From: Rhodococcus sp. Z13
Lineage (GTDB): Bacteria; Actinomycetota; Actinomycetes; Mycobacteriales; Mycobacteriaceae
Direction of reading: 5' to 3'
Assembly (NCBI RefSeq): GCF_025837095.1
Contig: NZ_CP107551.1
Coordinates: 620,001-684,000 of the forward strand
DNA: 64,000 nt
Positions 42,821 to 51,824 of this stretch are shown piece after piece. The position numbers and the translations under genes are program-made. Below the pieces are notes generated by a model. It did no database searches. It had not been told where the DNA came from and saw nothing but the letters and a program-made list of their open reading frames with translations. The first letter of the stretch is position 1. Each line of letters starts with the position of its first letter.

Positions 42821-43477
42821 GTGTTCGGTACCGAAGCGCGTGATGCGCTCTACGACATCATCCGTATGCGCCGCGACGTGCGCGCCGAGTTCGCCGGTGA
42901 GAAGGTCGACGACGACGTGCTCTGGCGCGTCCTCGCCGCCGCGCACCACGCACCGAGCGTCGGCAACACCCAGCCCTGGGACTTCGTCGTCGTGCAGGAC
43001 GAACAGCGACTGAAGGAGTTCGCCGAGCACGTCGCCGGGTGCCGGCAGGCGTTCGCCGACTCGCTCCCCGAGGACCGCAAGCGCACTTTCGATCCCATCA
43101 AGATCGAAGGGATCGTCGAGTCCCGCACCGGCATCGTCGTCACCTACGACCCGGAACGCGGCGGTCGGCACATCCTCGGCCGGCACACCATCGACGAGTC
43201 CGGGTTGTTCTCCGCGGTTCTCGCCATCCAGAACCTCTGGCTCGCGGCGACCGCCGAAGGGCTGGGTGTCGGCTGGGTGTCGTTCTACGAGGAGGATTTC
43301 CTCGCCGACTTCGTCGGTGTGCAGGCCCCGACACGGCCCATCGCCTGGCTGTGCGTCGGTCCCGTCACCCGCTTGCAGGAGATCCCCGACCTCGAACGGT
43401 TCGGCTGGCGCACCGGCCGGCCGCTCGAGGAGGCCGTGCACTGGGACGCGATCTCCGCGCCCCGGCACGACGCCTGA
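42821..43477 (+). CDS. bluB: 5,6-dimethylbenzimidazole synthase
   Basis: A 218-residue nitroreductase-fold enzyme. IIRMRRDVRAEFAGEKVDDDVLWRVLAAAHHAPSVGNTQPWDFVVV is the BluB-type front end, and GLGVGWVSFYEE and RPIAWLCVGPV are further matches. BluB splits FMNH2 with oxygen to make the lower ligand of vitamin B12. GTG 42821 lies just after the peroxidase stop. No cobalamin riboswitch was seen nearby. Confidence 0.9.
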   Translation: MFGTEARDALYDIIRMRRDVRAEFAGEKVDDDVLWRVLAAAHHAPSVGNTQPWDFVVVQDEQRLKEFAEHVAGCRQAFADSLPEDRKRTFDPIKIEGIVESRTGIVVTYDPERGGRHILGRHTIDESGLFSAVLAIQNLWLAATAEGLGVGWVSFYEEDFLADFVGVQAPTRPIAWLCVGPVTRLQEIPDLERFGWRTGRPLEEAVHWDAISAPRHDA

Positions 43478-43483
43478 CCGGAA

Positions 43484-43525
43484 GGTCGCGACCTGCTGCG
43501 TCACAGTACGGTCGCGACCTGCTGC
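43484..43525 (+). repeat. 16-base direct repeat after bluB
   Basis: GGTCGCGACCTGCTGC occurs at 43484-43499 and again at 43510-43525, a 26-base period. Each copy begins with the palindrome GGTCGCGACC. The second copy covers the last codons of the possible small minus-strand gene. Confidence 0.85.
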
Positions 43526-43720
43526 TGTCCTTCGGCGAGCAGCGTCACCCGGCTGCCGCGTTCGGCCGGGAACTCGGCCGGTTCGATCCCGACGAGCGAC
43601 CTCGGTGAACATCCGGATCAGCCACTCGATGTCGCTCTGTGCCCGGCCCGATGTGTCCGGCGTCACGGTCCCGGTGAGCGGGACGGTCCCGCACGGTCCG
43701 GCCGGTTCCTGCATCCGCAC
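43501..43720 (-). pseudogene. Possible small gene with a one-base frameshift
   Basis: The 301 bases between bluB and the FAD dehydrogenase hold no clear gene. On the minus strand two coding-like stretches join if one base near 43594-43597 is removed. The first reads from GTG 43720 to ...SDIEWLIRMFTEVA, and the second reads VGIEPAEFPAERGSRVTLL and ends at TGA 43501-43503. Both have high GC at third codon positions. The product would be about 72 residues with no family I recognise. A sequencing error, a decayed gene or chance are all possible. Confidence 0.3.
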
Positions 43721-43752
43721 GGTCGTCGGCGGGTGGAGGACTCCCGGACGCG

Positions 43753-43768
43753 ACTACCGCTCGGTAGT
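43753..43768. promoter_or_regulatory. Palindromic operator before the FAD-dependent dehydrogenase
   Basis: ACTACCG-CT-CGGTAGT is a perfect 7-2-7 inverted repeat ending 10 bases before the ATG at 43779. Its size and spacing fit a TetR-type site. It would block transcription or translation of the dehydrogenase gene. The regulator is not adjacent. Confidence 0.6.
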
Positions 43769-43778
43769 GTTGGCAGTC

Positions 43779-45422
43779 ATGGACGCTGACGTGATCGTGG
43801 TGGGGGCGGGGCTCGCAGGACTCGTGGCGACCGGCGAGCTCGTCGACGCCGGCCGGAAAGTGATCCTGGTCGATCAGGAGAACTCGAACAATCTTGGTGG
43901 CCAGGCCTTCTGGTCGTTCGGGGGGCTGTTCTTCGTCGACAGCCCGGAGCAGCGTCGCCTCGGCATCAAGGACTCCTACGAACTCGCCCTGCAGGACTGG
44001 ATGGGCACGGCCGCCTTCGACCGGGAGGCCGAGGACCGCTGGCCGCGGCGCTGGGCGCAGGCCTACGTCGAGTTCGCCGCGGGGGAGAAGTACGCCTGGC
44101 TCCGACAGCGCGGCCTGAAGATCTTCCCGATGGTCAACTGGGCCGAACGCGGCGGGTACGACGCTGCCGGACACGGCAACTCGGTGCCGCGCTTCCACAT
44201 CACCTGGGGCACCGGACCCGCCCTGGTCGAGATGTTCGCCCGCAAGGTCCGCGAGGGCGTCGACCGCGGTCTCGTCACCTTGAAGTTCCGGCACCGCGTC
44301 GACGAACTCGTCGTCACCGGCGGGGCCGTCACCGGGGTGCGCGGCGCGGTGCTCGAACCCACCGACCTGCCGCGCGGCGTGGCGTCCTCCCGCACGGTGG
44401 TCGAGGACTTCGAACTGTCGGCGGGCGCCGTCATCGTCACCTCCGGCGGCATCGGCGGCAACCACGAACTGGTGCGCAAGAACTGGCCCAAGCGGATGGG
44501 GGAGCCCCCGAAGCACATGCTCTCCGGCGTCCCGGCCTACGTCGACGGCCGCATGCTGGAGATCACCGAGAAGGCGGGCGGCAACATCGTCAACCGCGAC
44601 CGCATGTGGCACTACACCGAGGGCATCACCAACTACGACCCGGTGTGGCCCGAGCACGGCATCCGCATCCTGCCCGGCCCGTCGTCGCTGTGGCTCGACG
44701 CCACCGGAAAGCGCCTGCCGGTGCCGCTGTTCCCCGGTTTCGACACCCTCGGCACGCTCGAATACATCACGAGCACCGGTCACGACCACACCTGGTTCAT
44801 CCTCGATCAGAAGATCATCGAGAAGGAGTTCGGGCTGTCGGGTTCGGAGCAGAACCCCGACCTGACCGGCCGCGACGTCAAGCTCCTGCTGCAGCGCGTG
44901 AAGTCCGGGGCGCCCGGGCCGGTGGAGGCGTTCAAGGAGCGCGGCGTCGACTTCGTCGTGCGCGACACCCTCGCCGATCTCGTCGCCGGGATGAACGAAC
45001 TCACCCCCGAGGCGCCGCTCGACTACGAGAAGGTGCGCTCGGTGGTCGAGGCGCGCGACCGCGAGATCACCAACAAGTACACGAAAGACCTGCAGGTCGC
45101 GGCGGTGCGCGCGGCGCGTGCCTATCTGCCCGACCGGGTCGCGCGCATCGCGGCGCCGCACCGCATCCTCGACCCGAAGGCCGGCCCGCTCATCGCGGTC
45201 AAGCTGCACGTGCTCACCCGCAAGACACTCGGCGGCCTCGAGACCGACCTGTCGTCGCGGGTGTTGCGCTCCGACGGATCGGTCTTCGACGGCCTGTTCG
45301 CCGCCGGTGAGGTCGCGGGCTTCGGTGGGGGTGGAGTGCACGGCTACCGCGCGCTCGAGGGCACCTTCCTCGGCGGGTGCATCTTCTCCGGCCGGGCGGC
45401 GGGACGCGCCGCCGCCCGGTGA
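43779..45422 (+). CDS. FAD-dependent dehydrogenase (KstD/fumarate reductase-like)
   Basis: A 547-residue flavoprotein with the N-terminal FAD motif DVIVVGAGLAGLVATGELV and an acidic VDQEN after strand 2. SNNLGGQAFWSFGGLFFVDSPEQRR and the C-terminal LFAAGEVAGFGGGGVHGYRALEGTFLGGCIFSGRAAG match the family annotated as FAD-binding dehydrogenase, related to 3-ketosteroid delta-1-dehydrogenase. Without other steroid genes nearby the substrate is open. ATG 43779 lies just after a palindromic operator. Confidence 0.9.
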   Translation: MDADVIVVGAGLAGLVATGELVDAGRKVILVDQENSNNLGGQAFWSFGGLFFVDSPEQRRLGIKDSYELALQDWMGTAAFDREAEDRWPRRWAQAYVEFAAGEKYAWLRQRGLKIFPMVNWAERGGYDAAGHGNSVPRFHITWGTGPALVEMFARKVREGVDRGLVTLKFRHRVDELVVTGGAVTGVRGAVLEPTDLPRGVASSRTVVEDFELSAGAVIVTSGGIGGNHELVRKNWPKRMGEPPKHMLSGVPAYVDGRMLEITEKAGGNIVNRDRMWHYTEGITNYDPVWPEHGIRILPGPSSLWLDATGKRLPVPLFPGFDTLGTLEYITSTGHDHTWFILDQKIIEKEFGLSGSEQNPDLTGRDVKLLLQRVKSGAPGPVEAFKERGVDFVVRDTLADLVAGMNELTPEAPLDYEKVRSVVEARDREITNKYTKDLQVAAVRAARAYLPDRVARIAAPHRILDPKAGPLIAVKLHVLTRKTLGGLETDLSSRVLRSDGSVFDGLFAAGEVAGFGGGGVHGYRALEGTFLGGCIFSGRAAGRAAAR

Positions 45423-45429
45423 CGGGGGA

Positions 45430-46101
45430 CTAGACCTCCACGTCGCTCTCGTACGGGAGCACGCGGAACTCGGTTCCCTCCGGGGCCATCTCGGTGTACC
45501 GGCCGTAGAAGATGCCGCGGCCGTTGTCGTTGACGATGCCCTGGTGGATCGGGACGGCGACGCGCGGGTTCACGGCCCGCAGGTAGTCGACGGCCTCGGA
45601 GATCTTCAGCCACGGGGCCGTCGCCGGCAGAGCGAGCACGTCGACGCGCTCGTACGGGATGTACAGCGAGTCGCCGGGATGCATCAGCCGTGCGGGGTTC
45701 TCGTCGTCGCCGACGAGGAAGGCCGTGTTGTCGATGACCGGCATCTCCGGGTGGATCACGGCGTGCCGGCCCCCGGTGCCCCGCACGGTGAGCGATCCGA
45801 CGGTGAAGCTGTCGCCGGGCCGCACCGCGGTCCAGTCGCCGCCGGGCCGTTCCGCGGTCCGGTCGTCCCCGAGCAGCCCGGCCGACTGCGGATCGGAGTA
45901 CAGCTTCGCGTCGGGATTGGCCTCGAGCAGGGCCGGCAGCCGCGTGGGGTCGGCGTGGTCGGGATGCTGGTGGGTGACGAGGACGGCGTCGAGCCCGGTG
46001 ATGCCCTCGAATCCGTGCGAGAAGGTGCCCGGATCGAACAGCAGCTTCACACCGAGATGCTCGACGAGGATGCAGGAATGGCCGAAGTGGGTCAGTCGCA
46101 T
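45430..46101 (-). CDS. MBL-fold metallohydrolase (UlaG-like)
   Basis: A 223-residue metallo-beta-lactamase-fold protein. MRLTHFGHSCILVEHLGVKLLFDPG is the start of the L-ascorbate-lactonase-like group. The metal motif HxHxDH is VTHQHPDHAD, and later ligands are in GGRHAVIH, HPGDSLY and PIHQG. The substrate is unknown. It is convergent with the FAD dehydrogenase gene (7-base gap) and lies downstream of the copper ATPase gene on the same strand. Confidence 0.88.
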   Translation of the reverse strand: MRLTHFGHSCILVEHLGVKLLFDPGTFSHGFEGITGLDAVLVTHQHPDHADPTRLPALLEANPDAKLYSDPQSAGLLGDDRTAERPGGDWTAVRPGDSFTVGSLTVRGTGGRHAVIHPEMPVIDNTAFLVGDDENPARLMHPGDSLYIPYERVDVLALPATAPWLKISEAVDYLRAVNPRVAVPIHQGIVNDNGRGIFYGRYTEMAPEGTEFRVLPYESDVEV

Positions 46102-46129
46102 GGCTGCCAGTATCTCCCGTCGCCGGCGG

Positions 46130-48370
46130 TCAGCGCGGGGAGAAGCGGCGCAACCGCAGGCTGTTGCTCACCACGAACACCGAGCTGAACGCCATCGCCC
46201 CACCGGCGAGCAGCGGGTTGAGCAGGCCCAGCGCCGCGAGCGGCAGCGCGGCGACGTTGTAGGCGAACGCCCAGAACAGGTTGCCCTTGATCGTCCGCAG
46301 CGTCGCGCGGGACAGCCGGATCGCGTCGGGGGCGGCCCGCAGGTCGCCGCGCACCAGGGTCAGGTCGGAGGCCTCGATCGCCACGTCGGTGCCGGGGCCC
46401 ATCGCCAGACCGAGATCGGCCCGGGCGAGTGCGGCGGCATCGTTGACGCCGTCTCCGACCATCGCGACGACCCGTCCCTCCTCCTGCAGCCGGCGCACCA
46501 CGTCGACCTTGTCGGCGGGCATGACCTCGGCGACGACCTCGTCGATGCCCACCTGCTCCGCGACCGCCTCGGCCGCTCCCCGGTTGTCGCCGGTGAGAAG
46601 CACCGGACGCAGGCCCAGTTCCCGGAGTTCGGCGACCGCGTCGGCCGCGTCGTCCTTCACCGAATCGGACACGACGATCACGGCGCGGACCGCTCCGTCC
46701 CAGGCCACCCAGATGGGGGTGCGTCCCTCGGACTGCGCGGCCTCGGCCGCGGACACCAGTGCGGCGGGAGGCGTCAGCGACCACTCGTCGCGCAGCCAGC
46801 TCAGCCGCCCGGCCACCGCGGCCCGGCCGTCCACCACACCCGAGACCCCGCGTCCGCCGTGGTTCTCGAAGCCCTCGACCTCGGTGAGGGCGCGTTCGTC
46901 CGCGGCGCGCTCGGCGATCGCCCGCGCGATCGGGTGCTCGGAGGCGTGCTCGAGCGCCCCCGCGACGTGCAGTGCCTCGCCGGTGTCCTCACCGGGCGCG
47001 ACGTGCACCGCGGCGACGGTCATGCGGCCGGTGGTGACGGTGCCGGTCTTGTCGAGGACGACGGTGTCCACCCGGCGGGTCGACTCGAGGATCTGCGGGC
47101 CCTTGATGATGATGCCCAGCTGGGCGCCGCGCCCGGTGCCCACGAGCAGCGCCGTCGGCGTCGCCAGCCCGAGCGCGCAGGGGCAGGCGATGATGAGTAC
47201 CGCCACCGCGGCGGTGAAGGCGGCCGAGACCGGATCGTCGGTGAGCAGCAGCCATGCTGCGAGGGTGAGCAGCGACAGTCCGATCACGATGGGGACGAAC
47301 ACCGCCGACACCCGGTCGGCGAGCCGTTGCACCTCGGCCTTGCCGGTCTGTGCCTCCTCGACCAGCCGCGCCATCTGCGCGAGCTGGGTGTCGGCGCCGA
47401 TGCGGGTCGCGCGGACGGTCAGGCGTCCGCCGGCGTTGACGGTCGCCCCCACGACCCGGTCGCCGGGGCCGACCTCGACGGGCACCGATTCGCCGGTGAG
47501 CATCGACTCGTCGACGGCCGACGTGCCGGATTCGACGACACCGTCGGTGGCGATCTTCTCGCCGGGCCGCACGACGAACACGTCGCCGACCGCGAGCTGC
47601 CCGATCGGCACCTGCGTCTCGCGGCCGTCGCGCAGGACGGTGGCGTCCTTGGCGCCGAGGTCGAGCAGGGCGCGCAGTGCCGCGCCGGAGCTGCGCTTCG
47701 CGCGGGCCTCGAAGTACCGGCCGGCGATGATGAAGGTCGTGACCACGGACGCGACCTCGAGGTAGATGTCCGGGGCGCCGTCTGCGGACGGGAACAGATC
47801 GAAGGTCATCGTCATGCCGGGCATGCCGGCGTCGGTGAAGAACAGGGCCCACACCGACCACAGGTAGGCGGCGCTCACGCCGACGGAGATGAGCGTGTCC
47901 ATCGTGGCGGCGCCGTGCCGCAGGTTCGTCCACGCGGCGCGGTGGAAGGGCAGCGCGCCCCACACGACGACGGGGGAGGCGAGGGTCAGGCACAGCCACT
48001 GCCAGTTGTCGAACTGCAGCGCCGGGATCATCGACAGGAGCAGGACCGGGGCGCTGAGCAGCGCCGAGACCACGAGCCGCTGACGCCAGGCGGTGGCCTC
48101 GTCGGGTTCGGGCGGCGCCTCGCCGGTGTCCGGTGTGGCCGGCGGTTCGGGCAGCTGCGCGGTGTACCCGGTGGCCTCGACGGTCGCGACGAGGTCGTCG
48201 GGGGAGACCTCGTCGGTGTAGCTGACCTTGGCCTTCTCGGTCGCGTAGTTGACGGTCGCGGTGACGCCGTCCATGCGATTCAGTTTCTTCTCCACGCGTG
48301 CCGCGCAGGATGCGCAGGTCATTCCCCCGATGACGAGTTCGATCTCGTGCGTGGTCCCGGTGGTGGTCAT
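46130..48370 (-). CDS. copA: Copper-translocating P1B-type ATPase
   Basis: A 746-residue pump. One N-terminal heavy-metal domain has [21 protein letters not shown]. Eight membrane segments are expected, with the metal site [12 protein letters not shown] (CPC), the phosphorylated Asp in [13 protein letters not shown], the HP motif in [12 protein letters not shown], and [29 protein letters not shown] with GMTCASC indicates Cu(I) export. ATG 48370 is used; the frame is open further upstream, but without homology. A CsoR-like operator lies 30 bases before the start. Confidence 0.95.
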   Translation of the reverse strand: MTTTGTTHEIELVIGGMTCASCAARVEKKLNRMDGVTATVNYATEKAKVSYTDEVSPDDLVATVEATGYTAQLPEPPATPDTGEAPPEPDEATAWRQRLVVSALLSAPVLLLSMIPALQFDNWQWLCLTLASPVVVWGALPFHRAAWTNLRHGAATMDTLISVGVSAAYLWSVWALFFTDAGMPGMTMTFDLFPSADGAPDIYLEVASVVTTFIIAGRYFEARAKRSSGAALRALLDLGAKDATVLRDGRETQVPIGQLAVGDVFVVRPGEKIATDGVVESGTSAVDESMLTGESVPVEVGPGDRVVGATVNAGGRLTVRATRIGADTQLAQMARLVEEAQTGKAEVQRLADRVSAVFVPIVIGLSLLTLAAWLLLTDDPVSAAFTAAVAVLIIACPCALGLATPTALLVGTGRGAQLGIIIKGPQILESTRRVDTVVLDKTGTVTTGRMTVAAVHVAPGEDTGEALHVAGALEHASEHPIARAIAERAADERALTEVEGFENHGGRGVSGVVDGRAAVAGRLSWLRDEWSLTPPAALVSAAEAAQSEGRTPIWVAWDGAVRAVIVVSDSVKDDAADAVAELRELGLRPVLLTGDNRGAAEAVAEQVGIDEVVAEVMPADKVDVVRRLQEEGRVVAMVGDGVNDAAALARADLGLAMGPGTDVAIEASDLTLVRGDLRAAPDAIRLSRATLRTIKGNLFWAFAYNVAALPLAALGLLNPLLAGGAMAFSSVFVVSNSLRLRRFSPR

Positions 48371-48399
48371 GAGTGCTCCTTTTCGGGTCGCCTCCTCCG

Positions 48400-48420
48400 T
48401 TATACCCCCGGGGGGTATAA
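48400..48420. promoter_or_regulatory. CsoR-like copper operator
   Basis: TTATACCCCC-G-GGGGGTATAA is a perfect 10-1-10 inverted repeat, 30 bases upstream of the copA ATG. It matches the TATACCCCC...GGGGTATA type of site bound by the copper repressor CsoR. The csoR gene itself is not adjacent. Confidence 0.85.
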
Positions 48421-48547
48421 ATACGCCAGTGTGCGTCGAATGGGTCACTTCCGTCGGCCGATTCCTGTCGTGGCAGGACGGGCCGGTAAACTGCTGGGTG
48501 TCCGGTGTCCGTCCCCGGGCGCCAGCACTACTACCGAGGAGCAGCAC

Positions 48548-48793
48548 GTGGCGCGTGTCGTCGTCGAAGTCATGCCCAAAGCCGAAATTCTCGACCCGCA
48601 GGGTCAGGCCATCACCGGGGCGCTGTCGCGGCTGGGCTTCGCGGGCGTGACCGACGTCCGTCAGGGCAAGCGGTTCGAGCTCGAGGTCGACGGCAGCGTC
48701 AGTGACGAGGAGCTGGAGAAGATCGCCGAGTCCCTGCTCGCCAACACGGTGATCGAGGACTGGGCCATCCGGCGGATCGACGGTGACGCATGA
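48548..48793 (+). CDS. purS: FGAM synthase subunit PurS
   Basis: An 81-residue small subunit of phosphoribosylformylglycinamidine synthase. [30 protein letters not shown] and [13 protein letters not shown] are the PurS pattern. It bridges PurL and PurQ and channels ammonia. GTG 48548 follows GAGGAGC. The stop overlaps the purQ ATG (ATGA). Confidence 0.96.
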   Translation: MARVVVEVMPKAEILDPQGQAITGALSRLGFAGVTDVRQGKRFELEVDGSVSDEELEKIAESLLANTVIEDWAIRRIDGDA

Positions 48794-49467
48794 GCGCACG
48801 CATCGGAGTCATCACCTTCCCGGGCACGCTCGACGATGTCGACGCCGCCCGCGCGGTGACGCTCGCCGGTGGTGAGGCCGTGAGCCTGTGGCACGGCGAT
48901 GCCGACCTCAAGGGGGTCGACGCGGTCATCGTGCCCGGTGGCTTCTCCTACGGCGACTACCTGCGCTGCGGCGCGATCGCCCGGTTCGCCCCCGTCATGG
49001 GCAAGGTCGTCGAGGCCGCAGGGAAGGGCATGCCGGTCCTCGGCATCTGCAACGGTTTCCAGGTGCTGTGCGAGGCGGGCCTGCTGCCCGGCGCGCTCAC
49101 CCGCAACGCCGGCCTGCACTTCGTCTGCCGCGACCAGTGGCTGAAGGTCGAGACGAACTCGACCGCGTGGACCTCGCGGTACGAGGCGGGTGCGGAGATC
49201 CTGATCCCGCTCAAGTCGGGTGAGGGCCGCTACCAGGCCTCCGAGAAGGTTCTCGACGAGCTCGAGGGTGAGGGCCGCGTGGTGTTCCGCTACGCCGGCG
49301 ACAACCCGAACGGCTCGCAGCGTGGCATCGCCGGCATCTCGTCGGCCAACGGTCGCGTCGTCGGCCTCATGCCGCACCCCGAGCACGCCACCGAGGCCCT
49401 CACCGGCCCGAGTGACGACGGTCTCGGCATGTTCTACAGCGTCCTGGACGCGGTCGTGAACGCCTAG
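48790..49467 (+). CDS. purQ: FGAM synthase glutaminase subunit PurQ
   Basis: A 225-residue class I glutamine amidotransferase. [18 protein letters not shown] precedes the nucleophile Cys in [21 protein letters not shown], and the His/Glu pair is in [15 protein letters not shown]. It supplies ammonia to PurL for the fourth step of purine synthesis. It overlaps purS by 4 bases. A strong terminator lies 35 bases after the stop, so purS-purQ is a short unit separated from purL by the inserted genes at 49.7-57.5 kb. Confidence 0.98.
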   Translation: MSARIGVITFPGTLDDVDAARAVTLAGGEAVSLWHGDADLKGVDAVIVPGGFSYGDYLRCGAIARFAPVMGKVVEAAGKGMPVLGICNGFQVLCEAGLLPGALTRNAGLHFVCRDQWLKVETNSTAWTSRYEAGAEILIPLKSGEGRYQASEKVLDELEGEGRVVFRYAGDNPNGSQRGIAGISSANGRVVGLMPHPEHATEALTGPSDDGLGMFYSVLDAVVNA

Positions 49468-49501
49468 GCCGCGTCCGCGGTTCCGGCCGCACGCATCCCT
49501 C

Positions 49502-49539
49502 CGGAGCCCCCATCGACCTCGAGGTCGATGGGGGCTCCG
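49502..49539. terminator. 19-bp terminator hairpin after purQ
   Basis: CGGAGCCCCCATCGACCTC at 49502-49520 is followed directly by its exact complement at 49521-49539, then TCGTTCC. The stem is a perfect palindrome; a loop would form from the central CTCGAG. Confidence 0.85.
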
Positions 49540-49651
49540 TCGTTCCCGGGACCTCTCCAGCGTCTCGGTTCCGATGTATTACAGGCGAATTACATATGAT
49601 TCGACTGGAAAACAATAGGTCCTACCTGCCCTTTTCGATCTTGGGAAAAAT

Positions 49652-49677
49652 TTCGCTAGACATGCGTCTAGTGAAAT
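49652..49677. promoter_or_regulatory. 26-bp palindromic operator upstream of the P450 cassette
   Basis: TTTCG-CTAGAC-ATGC-GTCTAG-TGAAA is an inverted repeat. The arms CTAGAC/GTCTAG are perfect around a 4-base centre, with an outer TTTC/GAAA pair. It lies 58 bases before the first gene of the SDR-esterase-P450 cassette in an AT-rich stretch. Its shape fits a TetR dimer, and the TetR gene at the end of the cassette is the likely partner. Confidence 0.75.
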
Positions 49678-49735
49678 GCCATGCTTTCGATCCGTCGGGC
49701 GGCCACAGGTAGCCGCCATCGTCGAGGAGAATCGA

Positions 49736-50545
49736 ATGCAGTTCCAGGACAAGGTCGTCTTCGTCACCGGTGCCGCGTCCGGCATGGGTCTGGCCACCGC
49801 TGCGGCGTTCGCCGCGCAGGGTGCCGTCGTGTACGGGGCCGACATCTCCGCCGAGAACCTCGAGCGCGACTTCGCGGCCCTGCCCGGTGCGCGCCCCGTC
49901 CCGCTCGACATCGCCGATCCCGACGCCGTCCGCGCCGCCTTCGCGCGCGTCGACGACGAGCAGGGCCACCTCGACGTCCTCGTCAACGCCGCCGGCGTCA
50001 ACGCCCCCAACCGCGCCGCCGCCGAGGCCCTCAACGCCGAGAACTACAAGGGCTTCGTCGCCGCCAGGGAAGGCCGCCCGCACCACCCCGAATTCATCGA
50101 GTCGGTCACCGACGAGGACTTCGACCGCGTCCTCAAGATCAACCTGTACGGCCCCTTCTACACCACCCGTGCGGCGGTGCCGCTGATGAAGAAGGCCGGC
50201 GGGGGAGCGATCGTCAACTTCTCCTCGGCCGCCGCGCTGATGTCCGTCGTGATGCCCGCCTACTATCCGGCGTCCAAGGCCGGCGTCCTCGGCCTCACCC
50301 GCGAGACCGCAACCGAACTGGCGCCCTTCAACATTCGCGTCAACGCCCTCGCCCCCGGCGCCGTCGACACCCCGCTCTTCCGGCAGACCGAACCCGAGTT
50401 CAACGAGTTCCTCGTGTCCCTCCAGCCGATCAAGCGCGCCGCCACCCCGGAGGAGGTCGCCCGGACCGTGCTGTTCCTCGCCGGCGAGGAGGGTGCCTAC
50501 TACACCGGCCAGACGTTCTCGCCGTCCGGCGGACTCGTGATGTGA
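49736..50545 (+). CDS. Short-chain dehydrogenase/reductase of the P450 cassette
   Basis: A 269-residue SDR with TGAASGMG, the acidic YGADIS after strand 2 (NAD-type), VNAAGVN, the catalytic Ser in NFSSAAALM, and YYPASK. A loop of about 20 extra residues (NRAAAEALNAENYKGFVAAR and following) sits before the central helix. It probably oxidises an alcohol made by the P450 encoded downstream. GAGGAGA precedes ATG 49736. It is the first gene of the cassette and follows the palindromic operator. Confidence 0.9.
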   Translation: MQFQDKVVFVTGAASGMGLATAAAFAAQGAVVYGADISAENLERDFAALPGARPVPLDIADPDAVRAAFARVDDEQGHLDVLVNAAGVNAPNRAAAEALNAENYKGFVAAREGRPHHPEFIESVTDEDFDRVLKINLYGPFYTTRAAVPLMKKAGGGAIVNFSSAAALMSVVMPAYYPASKAGVLGLTRETATELAPFNIRVNALAPGAVDTPLFRQTEPEFNEFLVSLQPIKRAATPEEVARTVLFLAGEEGAYYTGQTFSPSGGLVM

Positions 50546-50600
50546 CGAGCCGCGTGATTCGTACAGCCACAGGATCATCCGAGAACAGGAACATCCGACC

Positions 50601-51773
50601 ATGACAGTGCACGACCACTCCGCTCTCGACCGCCGCGCGCTCGTCCGCCTCGTCGACGAGATCCGCCGCGACATCGACCGGGGCGACTACGACGGCGTCA
50701 ACATCATCGTCGCCCGCCACGGCGAGATCGCCCTGGACGAGACCATCGGCTACGCCGAACGCGCCACGAGCACCCCGCTGCGCCGCGACAACGTCTTCCG
50801 CATCCTGTCGATGACGAAGTCGTTCACCAACGCGCTCGCCTACCGGGCCCTCGGCGAGGGCAAGCTGGCCCTGTCGACCCGTGTCGTCGACATCATCCCG
50901 GAGTTCTTCGGCACCGACGTCTTCCGCTCGGTCCGCAAGGACCGGATCAACCTGCACCACCTGCTGACCCACCGCTCCGGCATGCCGGCCACCCCCAACC
51001 CCGGCCTCGGCCCCGACCGCTTCGGCGTGCTCGCCGACGTCATCGAGGCGCTGTGCTCGGTGGACGTGGTCAACGAGCCCGGCACCAACCTCAACTACGC
51101 CCCCTCGATCAACCACGCCCTCATGGGCGAGATGGTCCGGCGCGTCTACGGATACGAGCGGTTCCGGGATCTGGCGCGGGATCTGATCTTCGACCCGATC
51201 GGGATGTCGCGCACCGCTTTCGGCCTGCCCGAGGCCTGGCGCGCCGACGCCGTGCCGCTCAAGGCGTACGTGCCCGACAACGGCTGGCTCTCGCCCGCCG
51301 ACATCGAGGACCTCAACGAGGCCATCACCGAGGACTCCGAGATCCCGTGGGTCGGTGCGGTGAGCACCGTCGACGACATCTTCGCCTACGCCGAGATGTT
51401 CCGCCGCAAGGGCGAGGTGAACGGCGAATACCTCATCGCCCCCGTCGTCGTGGACCAGGCGACCACCCTGCAGACCGGCACCATGCCGAACGACCTGTAC
51501 GCCGGCATCGCAGCGTCCCGCGGCTGGGAGACCCCGCCCGGCAACTTCGGGCTCGGATTCTCCTTGTCCGGCACAGGCTCCCACGCATCGTTCTTCGGTC
51601 CCTTCACGTCGCCGCGCACCTTCGGCAACTACGGCGCCGGCTCCTCGTTGTTCTGGGTCGACCCCGAACTCGACATGACCTTCGTGTTCCTCTCCGCCGG
51701 CTGCATGGACGAGGGCGACAACGTCGCCCGCTTCCAGAAGCTGTCGACCATGGCTGCCGCCGCGGCCGTCTGA
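50601..51773 (+). CDS. Serine hydrolase of the beta-lactamase/EstB family
   Basis: A 390-residue penicillin-binding-protein-fold esterase. The SxxK motif is SMTK with Ser70 and Lys73; the Tyr motif is in NLNYAPSINHALMG. The late region FGLGFSLSGTGSHASFFGPFTSPRTFGNYGAGSSLFWVDPELDMTFVF is typical of EstB-like esterases and lactonases. It may open an ester or lactone in the pathway. It begins 55 bases after the SDR stop, and the P450 gene follows after 51 bases. Confidence 0.9.
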   Translation: MTVHDHSALDRRALVRLVDEIRRDIDRGDYDGVNIIVARHGEIALDETIGYAERATSTPLRRDNVFRILSMTKSFTNALAYRALGEGKLALSTRVVDIIPEFFGTDVFRSVRKDRINLHHLLTHRSGMPATPNPGLGPDRFGVLADVIEALCSVDVVNEPGTNLNYAPSINHALMGEMVRRVYGYERFRDLARDLIFDPIGMSRTAFGLPEAWRADAVPLKAYVPDNGWLSPADIEDLNEAITEDSEIPWVGAVSTVDDIFAYAEMFRRKGEVNGEYLIAPVVVDQATTLQTGTMPNDLYAGIAASRGWETPPGNFGLGFSLSGTGSHASFFGPFTSPRTFGNYGAGSSLFWVDPELDMTFVFLSAGCMDEGDNVARFQKLSTMAAAAAV

Positions 51774-51824
51774 CCGTCACGATCCCTGCAACGTTCCGGC
51801 CCCACGGCCGGGAAGGGAGCCCCC

